Source: Neolewinella litorea (lineage in GTDB: Bacteria; Bacteroidota; Bacteroidia; Chitinophagales; Saprospiraceae). Taken from it: DNA of 64,000 nucleotides. Of this stretch, positions 1-6,727 are shown one piece after another. The notes beneath the pieces were generated by a model that was not told where the DNA came from, made no database searches, and was given only the letters and a program-made list of their open reading frames with translations. Each line of letters begins with the position of its first letter. Positions within the stretch are counted from its first letter, which is position 1. Made by a program: the position numbers and the translations under genes. The stretch lies in contig NZ_SRSF01000001.1 of assembly GCF_004803465.1 (NCBI RefSeq), positions 1,054,501 to 1,118,500 of the forward strand. Reading direction: 5' to 3'.

Positions 1-217
1 GCTCGGAAAGGGGGTTGACGACCTCCGGGGTGTAGGGTTCCGTCGCGTTTACGGCAGGTGCATTCAGGACGACCAGGAAGACGACCAGTAACCAACTAAG
101 TCGGCAGCCATCCGCCCCGCCCGGGCACCCGCGTCCGCGCCCCAACCGCTGAAACGGAAGGAATCTCGGGCCAGACCAGGCCGGACGGAAAGGGTGAAAG
201 AGCTGAGGCATGCGCAT
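1..217 (-). CDS. Exported protein, N-terminal fragment (possible propeller sensor)
   Basis: The minus strand is open from an ATG at 217 (a second ATG is at 211) to the window edge, giving 72 codons. The reading passes through a proline/glycine/arginine-rich stretch into LSWLLVVFLVVLNAPAVNA, a good signal peptide, then TEPYTPEVVNPLSE. The first 35 or so residues are unusual for a signal peptide and overlap a copy of the GC-rich dispersed repeat, so the true start may be a non-ATG codon nearer the hydrophobic segment. The mature N-terminus resembles, from memory, two-component propeller-type sensors of Bacteroidota, but too little is present to prove it. The rest lies to the left of the window. 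Confidence 0.4.
   Translation of the reverse strand, partial: MRMPQLFHPFRPAWSGPRFLPFQRLGRGRGCPGGADGCRLSWLLVVFLVVLNAPAVNATEPYTPEVVNPLSE
123..143 (-). repeat. GC-rich dispersed element, copy 1
   Basis: Plus-strand text is gggcacccgcgtccgcgccc. It lies at the 5' end of the partial minus-strand gene, before its signal peptide. It shares the core GGCACCCGCG followed by CGC-rich sequence with copies at 12142, 15852, 26898 and 59571. Confidence 0.45.
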
Positions 218-321
218 GATCGACCGCGTCGGATAACGGTGCAAAATAACACTGGCCCGAGGAGCATGGCCGGGTGAATCGGGGTTTCGTCCGCCAGCAG
301 CGGGCTTCCAGCCGCCGTGTC

Positions 322-1830
322 CTACAGGTCGGTACGCAGTACGCCGTACAGGCTCTCCACGCCCCGGAAGTAGTTGCTCAGCAGGATATTTTCGTTCGGA
401 CTGTGCTGGTTGTTGTCGGGATTAACCAGCGGCAATACCACCGCGGGCACGTCCAAGGTATTCACGAAAGGCGCGATTGGCACCGAGCCACCCATGGTGC
501 GGATGAGTACCGGTGGTGCTCCGAAAGTATCCTCAAGGGCGCGACGCAGCCACTGGCCCGTCGGGCCGTTCAGATCGGTACGGAACGCGCCGTAGCTGGT
601 GGTTCCCTGCATGCGGGCCAGGCGGGGATACGACAGGCGTTCCTCGTCCGTGGGCTCCCGGTCACCTGGAATGAGGTGAAAGCCCTGGTTCTCCAGGTGT
701 TCCCGCACCAATTGCAGCAGGCGATCGCCGTCGCTCTCCTTCACGAGGCGCAGGTCTATTTCCGCCACCGCGGTTGCGGGGATGATCGTGCGGACCTTGT
801 CGCCCACCCATCCGCTGGCCATTCCGCGGATGTTCAGGCTGGGGTACTGCAGGGCTTCCTGCAGGTTCTCCCCTACCCCGTCGGGTTCGCTGAAGCCGAT
901 CTTTTGGCGGATCTTGGTGGGGTCGTCGGGTACCGTGGCCATCATCTCGCGGGTAGCCGCGTCCAGTTCGATGCCGTCGTAGAAGCCGGGGATCGTTACG
1001 CGCCCGCGCTGGTCCTTCATCGACGCCAGCAACTGGGCCAGGCGCAGGGCAGGATTGGGAGCGTAATTTCCGTAGTGCCCGCTGTGCTGCGGCAGTTTTG
1101 GCCCGAAGACCGTGATCTCGGCCGTGGCGATACCCCGGGCGCCGCCCACCAGAGTAGGTCGATTAACCAGGTGCACCGGCCCATCCAGAATCACCAGGTG
1201 GTCGGCGGCAAGCGCCTGCCGGTGGGTTTCTACGGCTCCGGGGAGGTCCGGACTGCTGGTTTCCTCCATGGGGTCGATGACAAACTTTACGGTGTAATTT
1301 GGTCGATCGCCGCGGGCCACCAGCTCGTCCCACGCCACCAGGAACATCATGATCGGTGCCTTGGCGTCGCTGCTGGAACGGGCGAACAGCCGCACGTCGC
1401 TGGTATCCGGGCGGGCCGGCAGCGTCGCTTTCTCGTACCGTACCGAGCCGTCGGCATCCAGTATCGTACGCCCGTAAGTAGGCGTGTAGGGCGGGGCGAG
1501 TACCCAGCGCGAGGAATCCACCGACTGCCCGTCCACGTGCCCGTAAAACAGTACGGTCTCGGCATCGGGCGACTCCGCCGGGAAGGTGGCCAGGAAAAGG
1601 TCGATGCCGGCATTGGGCAGCCTCTGGGTGGCAAAACCGCGACGGCTGAACTCCCGTTCGAGCCACTGCAGGTTCCCCTCGAGTTGCCCCTCGATGCGCG
1701 CATCGTTAGGGATGGCCAGGAACGCTTCGTAGTCCGGCAAACTGCCCAGCGTCCGTTCGTAAAGCCCTTCCTGGGCGGGGACGCGGGTGCAAAGCCAGCA
1801 CAGGAACAGCAAGGTCAGGGGGTAACGCAT
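322..1830 (-). CDS. Secreted M20-family metallohydrolase
   Basis: A 502-residue zinc-dependent amidohydrolase/peptidase of the M20 family (carboxypeptidase/dipeptidase/aminoacylase type). The ATG at 1830 is chosen because a signal peptide (MRYPLTLLFLCWLCTRVPAQ) starts there; the frame is open a little further upstream. Family residues are visible: H98-V-D100 in FYGHVD, a SSSDAKAP segment for the metal-bridging aspartate, MEETSS for the glutamate base pair, SGHYGN in the lid domain and a C-terminal NQHSPNE histidine. It should act in the periplasm or outside the cell on a small amide or peptide; the substrate cannot be read from sequence. It is the last gene of a co-directional run with two Gfo/Idh oxidoreductases, ThuA and a rhamnosidase, 61 nt after the preceding stop, so co-transcription is likely but a link to sugar metabolism is only contextual. 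Confidence 0.88.
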   Translation of the reverse strand: MRYPLTLLFLCWLCTRVPAQEGLYERTLGSLPDYEAFLAIPNDARIEGQLEGNLQWLEREFSRRGFATQRLPNAGIDLFLATFPAESPDAETVLFYGHVDGQSVDSSRWVLAPPYTPTYGRTILDADGSVRYEKATLPARPDTSDVRLFARSSSDAKAPIMMFLVAWDELVARGDRPNYTVKFVIDPMEETSSPDLPGAVETHRQALAADHLVILDGPVHLVNRPTLVGGARGIATAEITVFGPKLPQHSGHYGNYAPNPALRLAQLLASMKDQRGRVTIPGFYDGIELDAATREMMATVPDDPTKIRQKIGFSEPDGVGENLQEALQYPSLNIRGMASGWVGDKVRTIIPATAVAEIDLRLVKESDGDRLLQLVREHLENQGFHLIPGDREPTDEERLSYPRLARMQGTTSYGAFRTDLNGPTGQWLRRALEDTFGAPPVLIRTMGGSVPIAPFVNTLDVPAVVLPLVNPDNNQHSPNENILLSNYFRGVESLYGVLRTDL

Positions 1831-1891
1831 ATTTCGGATTTGGAAGTTGGAACTTGAGAAGCGTAAGATAGACAAGACCGCCCTTCCCTAA

Positions 1892-3286
1892 TTAATGCGT
1901 CATTCTGTAGGCCTGGGTGGTGACGAAGTACTTGGTCAGCATATTCACCCGCTCCCATTCAGGGATTTCGCCCGCGGCCAGGTAATCCAGGTACTGCTCC
2001 GTCACCTGCCCGAAGTGGTCTTCGTGGCTGGTACGCAACGCGTCGGGCACCACGATCTCGTAGCCTGCGTCGGCGGCCCGGTAGCTGATGCCGGGGAAAC
2101 GGTCCTGCAAACTGGCGATCGCGGCATCCAGGGCATCGGGGGTTAATCCATCCTTGGGTTCCACGTAAAGGGTGGGTTGGTAATTCTGCGGCGCGTCCTG
2201 CCGGATGACCAGGTCGGAGCGGGTGCCCCGCATGACCGAATAGTGTGTGTCGGCCGCCCCGGGGGGCGCCTCGTAATTCCAGATCACGGAGGCCCGGCCG
2301 TGAATCCCGCGCACGGTGAAATCGATGGAGCCGTTGGCGTATACTTCCAGTTCCCCGTCCGTGACGGCCGACTGCAGGTACTCGGAAAATTCCGCTTGCC
2401 CGGTAACGTGCTCAAACTGCTCAGGGGTAAGGCGGGTGGCCCACCGGCGGGCATCGACTACTTCTACCTCCGTGGTATCGATGGGCTGGTCGGGGAAAGT
2501 CTCCCAGAGGATCAGATCCACCAGGTGGGTAGCCACGTCGACCATCCCCTCGCCCTGTTGATTGACGTCGAAGAACCAGGCCGGCCGGGTAAGGGGCTGT
2601 CCGGACACCAGCTTGCTGAAGTGGTGTACGCTTTCCTTGGAAATGGCCGGCTCCTCGACGCTGCCCGTGAGCAATTCGCCGAATACTTCCTCTTGTTGGG
2701 ACAGGGCGCGCTGCAGCATGGTGGTAATCTCGAAGCGCTCGGTCATGATGTCGTAGAGCAGCAATCCTTTTTCCTCGGCCTCCTCCATGGCGGACTCCAG
2801 CATGGCGTACTCCGCGGGGTCGATCACCATCGGCTTGTCGGCCAGCACGTTCAGTCCCGCATCGACCGCGGCCTGGATGTACTCGGTTTTACGGGCGTTG
2901 TTACCGGAGAGGACTACGACATTGCCGGCTGTGTCGGACAGCATGCGGTCCAGGAAGTCGGGACCGGTGTACACTTCCTGCTTCCAGCCGGTGGGTGGAT
3001 CTCCGGCGTTGTACCGGCTAATGCGGTCCAGGTGTTGCTGCAGATCGTCTCCGGCGGGGGCGTACACGTGTACCGTGGAATCCACCTGGGGATACATTCG
3101 CTTCTGCACCAAAGCGGCGTGGAAGTGACCGGGATCCAGGGTGATCAATCTCACCGCGGCGGGTTCAGGCTCGGGCATCGGGTCAGCGGTGGTGGCACAG
3201 CCGGTGAAGAACAAGAGGGCAAGGTAGGCCAGACTGAATGCAGTGGGTTTCAGCTTGTCGAGGGTTGCGAATCGGTTAGCGGGCAA
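1892..3286 (-). CDS. Gfo/Idh/MocA-family oxidoreductase lipoprotein
   Basis: A 464-residue Gfo/Idh/MocA-type protein that is predicted to be a lipoprotein: TAFSLAYLALLFFTGC is a hydrophobic segment ending in a lipobox. The N-terminal part has RLITLDPGHFHAALVQ in place of a classic GxGxxG, then VVVLSGNNARKTEYIQAAVDAGLNVLADKPM, which matches the family's cofactor fold with the conserved K-P dipeptide. The C-terminal part has the family's large beta-sheet domain. The reading frame begins with TTG at 3286, overlapping the end of the upstream Gfo/Idh gene by 11 nt; no ATG is available before the signal peptide. Such paired, exported Gfo/Idh proteins occur in sugar-oxidation clusters of Bacteroidota. 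The divergent nucleotide-binding loop makes the cofactor uncertain. Confidence 0.82.
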   Translation of the reverse strand: MPANRFATLDKLKPTAFSLAYLALLFFTGCATTADPMPEPEPAAVRLITLDPGHFHAALVQKRMYPQVDSTVHVYAPAGDDLQQHLDRISRYNAGDPPTGWKQEVYTGPDFLDRMLSDTAGNVVVLSGNNARKTEYIQAAVDAGLNVLADKPMVIDPAEYAMLESAMEEAEEKGLLLYDIMTERFEITTMLQRALSQQEEVFGELLTGSVEEPAISKESVHHFSKLVSGQPLTRPAWFFDVNQQGEGMVDVATHLVDLILWETFPDQPIDTTEVEVVDARRWATRLTPEQFEHVTGQAEFSEYLQSAVTDGELEVYANGSIDFTVRGIHGRASVIWNYEAPPGAADTHYSVMRGTRSDLVIRQDAPQNYQPTLYVEPKDGLTPDALDAAIASLQDRFPGISYRAADAGYEIVVPDALRTSHEDHFGQVTEQYLDYLAAGEIPEWERVNMLTKYFVTTQAYRMTH

Positions 3287-4664
3287 GGGCGGGTATATTT
3301 TCGTAGCCGTAGGGATAGCGCTGCGACCGGCTTAGCATCCGGTTAGCGGTGTCGTTGTCCTTGAAGCGCTCGTTGACGGGATCCCAGTAGAGTTTTCCGG
3401 GCACTTTCATGGCGATGTGTGACACCAGGCAGGCCGAGCAGGAGCGGTGGGCTACTTCGGCCGGAGAGACGGTCAGGCCGCGGGTCTTCATACAGTCGAG
3501 CCAGTTGCCGTGTTGTTCATGGCTGTCGTAGAGGCGAATGTCGCTGTCCGTCAGCTGCAGCTGCTCTTTGTCAGTAATGGTGGTCTTGAACGCCTCGCTG
3601 TTGCCGAAGGTGGGGTCGCTGGCTGTCACCCCCACGCTGCCGCGGGACACGAAGATCGATCCGTCGGAGCCGTGAAAATGGATGCCGTTGGGCAGCTCAC
3701 CGTCGATTACCATGGTTACCCCGTTGGCATATTTGCTTTCCACGTGGTAGGGTCCGTGGACCGTCCACAACCCCTGCTCGGGAAACTGCGCGGTGGCCTC
3801 CACCTCGATCGGACCCGTAAATTCAGTGCCCATGCCCCAGTGGGCAATGTCGACGTGGTGGACGCCCCAGCCGGTGATCATACCCGCACCAAACTGCTCG
3901 CAGCGTAGCCACCCCGGCCGGGAGAAGTCGTCCTGCGGATGCACGCGATCGACGGTATAGGGTACGTAGGGCGTGGAACCCAGCCACATATCGTAGTTCA
4001 GGTTATCGGGAATGGGCATGGGCTTCATCTCCCCGCCGGCCGGGTCGCTGGGCAGGCCGATGTCGACGTGCTGCAATTTGCCGATGCGCCCGTTGCGCAC
4101 CAATTCGCAGGCGCGCCGGAACTGAGGCCACGGATCGTTCGAGCGCTGCTGACTGCCCAGCTGGAACACGACGCCGGTACGGTGAATGATGTCGCTCATC
4201 ATTCGCCCCTCTTCGATGGTAAGGGAGGTCGGCTTCTGGAGGTAGATGTCCTTGCCGGCCAGAGCCGCCTCGATGGCCGGTTGGGCGTGCCAGTGGTCGG
4301 GCGTACTGATGATGACGCCGTCGATTTCCGGATTGGCCAGCAGCTCGCGGTAGTCGTCGTACATCTTTACGTCGACGTACTTGTCGCTGCCGCGCTCCTT
4401 GCGGTACCAGTCCTCCACGAAGGTTTTGCCGAGTTCCTTACGGCGCTTGTCGAGGTCGCAGACCGCGATGACCCGCGCGCTGTCGTGGCGCATGGTTTCG
4501 GGGAGGTCATGGCCGCGTGCGATGCGGCCGCAGCCGATCTGCGCGATCTGCAGTTTGTTGCTGGGTGCGTCTTTACCGAGCACCGAGGCGGGCACGATGG
4601 TGGGTACACAGAGGGTGGCGGCCACGGTGGCGACGGATTTTTTGAGGTAGGACCTGCGATTCAT
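3276..4664 (-). CDS. Gfo/Idh/MocA-family oxidoreductase with Tat-like signal
   Basis: A 462-residue NAD(P)-dependent sugar dehydrogenase-like protein. It begins MNRRSYLKKSVATVAATLCVPTIVPASVLG, an RR-containing Tat-type leader, so the folded protein with its cofactor is probably exported. The Rossmann part shows LQIAQIGCGRIARGHD (GxGxxA), VIAVCDLD, VIISTPDHWHAQPAIEAALAGKDIYLQKP (the EKP/QKP catalytic lysine motif) and a later WGVHHVDIAHWGMG with the family's H-x-x-D/H residues. It is the family often annotated as putative dehydrogenase with a bacterial-type C-terminal domain. It lies 27 nt after the DUF6807-ThuA gene and overlaps the next Gfo/Idh gene by 11 nt, so the three are very probably one transcript. 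Oxidation of a sugar or glycoside in the periplasm is the likely role; the substrate is unknown. Confidence 0.9.
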   Translation of the reverse strand: MNRRSYLKKSVATVAATLCVPTIVPASVLGKDAPSNKLQIAQIGCGRIARGHDLPETMRHDSARVIAVCDLDKRRKELGKTFVEDWYRKERGSDKYVDVKMYDDYRELLANPEIDGVIISTPDHWHAQPAIEAALAGKDIYLQKPTSLTIEEGRMMSDIIHRTGVVFQLGSQQRSNDPWPQFRRACELVRNGRIGKLQHVDIGLPSDPAGGEMKPMPIPDNLNYDMWLGSTPYVPYTVDRVHPQDDFSRPGWLRCEQFGAGMITGWGVHHVDIAHWGMGTEFTGPIEVEATAQFPEQGLWTVHGPYHVESKYANGVTMVIDGELPNGIHFHGSDGSIFVSRGSVGVTASDPTFGNSEAFKTTITDKEQLQLTDSDIRLYDSHEQHGNWLDCMKTRGLTVSPAEVAHRSCSACLVSHIAMKVPGKLYWDPVNERFKDNDTANRMLSRSQRYPYGYENIPALAR

Positions 4665-4691
4665 GATGGACTGGCTAAGTGAGTGAGAGAG

Positions 4692-6653
4692 TTAATTGGA
4701 TTGGCGCGCCGCCCATTCCATACCGCCGAGGATATGGCGCAGGTAAAGCGGATCGGAATAGTGTTCGCTGCGGTGCCCGAGGGCGGTGTACCACTGCCGG
4801 CCGCCGTGGTTGGTCAGGTACCAGGAAGTGGGGAAGCTGGTACCGAAGGTATCGCCGGGGTAGCCGGCCTTGCCTTCGGGGTCGTCTACCGTGCTCAGGT
4901 CGGCAGCGAGCAGGACGTGCATGGCCGGATTGAGTTGCTTGATGTAGTAGCACTCCTCGTCGCGGATGTGCCAGGTCGGGGGCAGAAAATCCGTGGAGGG
5001 GTGGTCGGCGTCGATGACCGCCACGTCAAAATCCTGCCGCTTGGGGTGGCGGAAGAAAGTGCCGCCAATGACCCGCCAGAAATACGGCCAGTCGCGCTCC
5101 GAGCCAATGGCCGAATGAATGGCGACGAAACCGCCGCCGCCCTCGAGGTAGGCACGGAAAGCCTCGTGCTGGGCCGGCGTATCGAAGATATCATTGTTGG
5201 TATTGGAGAACACGAGCAGGTCGAATTCCGATAGCCGGTCGCCAGAGAAGTAGGTCGGGTCCTCGGTACTTACCACGGTAAACCCGTGGGTCGCGCCTAG
5301 CTTTTCGATCGCCGCCACGCTCGCCGGGATATTCTCGTGGACGTAACCCTTGCCGTTGCGGGTGTACAGCAGGACGCGCTTGCCGTCCAGGGGGCTGATC
5401 TCTTCCCGAATTACCTGGGGCGGATGGGCGAAGTCCTGCCAGTACCGCTCCGCCGCCAGGGAATCTAGCGTGCCGTCGTAGACTACCATCCGGTATTTCA
5501 GCCGGTATTGGCCGTCGGGGCGCAGGCGGTAGTCGATCTCCTGGGCGGGATTGAAGTTGACGAAGACATTTTCCTTACCCCCATTGGCGCCCACGGGCCA
5601 GATGCGGATGGTCTGCGGGGAATCGTAGTTGTCCGGGTGGGAAAGGAACAGGATACCCGACCGGCCGCTGTCCGTAGGTCCGTCGACCATCATCCAGCGG
5701 GCGCGGGTGGCGTTGCCGTCGGCCTTATTCTTTCCGCCGGAGGTAAGCAGCCTGGCGGTTTCGTCGTCCCAGTCGGGCCGCGCCCGAAAGCCGAAACCCT
5801 GGTAGCGGTAGGCCTTCACCACGAAGGGCTGGTCGGTGACGTTGCGTTGCGTGGTGGTATAGTCGACCTGGTAGGCCTTCTCCTCCACGCTGTGCACGCG
5901 CAGTTCAAGTTGTTCGTCCAGCAGCTGCCGCGCACCCTCGCGCACGGCACTGTCCGGAAAGGCCATATAGGCGTGGGTGGCCGTGAGGCCCGCCCGTAGC
6001 GGACCGCTTTTCACGGCATCTACCCCCTCGGCGACTACCGTTCCGTGGCCCCGGACGAGGTTCCAGAAGTCCAGTTCCCGGCCCTCAAATTCGGTGTGCG
6101 TCCACGGGTTCCATACCCCGTAGTGATGGTAGTGATCGGAAGGCTGTATCCGGGTCAGGGTATCGCCGGATGGCGACCGCAGGGGGTGGATGAAGCCGCC
6201 ACGGGAAAAGATCGGATCTACCCCGGCGGGCACCGGCACCGCGTCGCGCTGGTAGGTCAAGAGGGGTCGACCAGCGGCGGCAAATTCCACGCGCCCGTCC
6301 ACCCGGCGGGCCTGCACCTGTTCCACATTCGCGGCACCCGCGGTTCCCGCCCCGCCCAGCACGTAACGCCGCTTCGTATTCGCGGGAGTCTTGCCCGTGA
6401 GGGTCCAGCACAGCTGGCTGCCCTCGCGTTGCATCCTCACCGGAACGCGGTCGTTCCCCCTTATTTCGTACAGGGCCGGATTGGAAAGTCGGTCCAGCAT
6501 CGTGTCGGGAAGTTCCGTGCAGACCAGCGTTTCCATTCTTTCGTAAGGGCCGGAATCTACGGTAAAGGTCGGACCGCCGCCGGACTGTGCCAGGAGGGCA
6601 CCCAGGCTAAAGAGCAGGCCGGAGAAGAAGGTGAGGCGGGGTAAAATCTGCAA
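4692..6653 (-). CDS. DUF6807 (PmoA-like) and ThuA-like fusion, exported
   Basis: A 653-residue exported two-domain protein. The signal peptide (LTFFSGLLFSLGALLAQ) follows a TTG start at 6653; the next in-frame Met falls inside the mature protein, so TTG is preferred. Residues about 25-395 are a DUF6807/PmoA-like domain, with conserved FIHPLRSPSGDTLTR, DHYHHYGVWNPWTH and DFWNLVRGHG histidine-rich motifs. Residues about 410-650 are a ThuA-like (trehalose-utilisation, class I glutamine-amidotransferase-like) domain, with VLLYTRNGKGYVHENI, LLVFSNTNN, GGGFVAIHSA and ALGHRSEHYSDP. Both domains are typical of carbohydrate clusters with Gfo/Idh proteins, where they are proposed to act on oxidised sugars; neither has a settled reaction that I can assign here. 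A TATCTTCC -7-like element lies 19 nt before the start. Confidence 0.87.
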   Translation of the reverse strand: MQILPRLTFFSGLLFSLGALLAQSGGGPTFTVDSGPYERMETLVCTELPDTMLDRLSNPALYEIRGNDRVPVRMQREGSQLCWTLTGKTPANTKRRYVLGGAGTAGAANVEQVQARRVDGRVEFAAAGRPLLTYQRDAVPVPAGVDPIFSRGGFIHPLRSPSGDTLTRIQPSDHYHHYGVWNPWTHTEFEGRELDFWNLVRGHGTVVAEGVDAVKSGPLRAGLTATHAYMAFPDSAVREGARQLLDEQLELRVHSVEEKAYQVDYTTTQRNVTDQPFVVKAYRYQGFGFRARPDWDDETARLLTSGGKNKADGNATRARWMMVDGPTDSGRSGILFLSHPDNYDSPQTIRIWPVGANGGKENVFVNFNPAQEIDYRLRPDGQYRLKYRMVVYDGTLDSLAAERYWQDFAHPPQVIREEISPLDGKRVLLYTRNGKGYVHENIPASVAAIEKLGATHGFTVVSTEDPTYFSGDRLSEFDLLVFSNTNNDIFDTPAQHEAFRAYLEGGGGFVAIHSAIGSERDWPYFWRVIGGTFFRHPKRQDFDVAVIDADHPSTDFLPPTWHIRDEECYYIKQLNPAMHVLLAADLSTVDDPEGKAGYPGDTFGTSFPTSWYLTNHGGRQWYTALGHRSEHYSDPLYLRHILGGMEWAARQSN

Positions 6654-6672
6654 GGGGTGTTGACTTTGGAAG

Positions 6673-6680
6673 GGAAGATA
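6673..6680 (-). promoter_or_regulatory. -7-like element TATCTTCC before DUF6807-ThuA gene
   Basis: The minus strand reads TATCTTCC, 19 nt before the TTG start at 6653. It fits the recurrent TAnnTTYG pattern in this window except for the last base. This placement suggests the ThuA and Gfo/Idh genes can be transcribed without the rhamnosidase gene upstream. No convincing -33 TTG was located. Confidence 0.35.
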
Positions 6681-6727
6681 GCCCGTGAGGGGGAATTAGT
6701 CCATCGATTGCGTAACTCATTTCGCGA

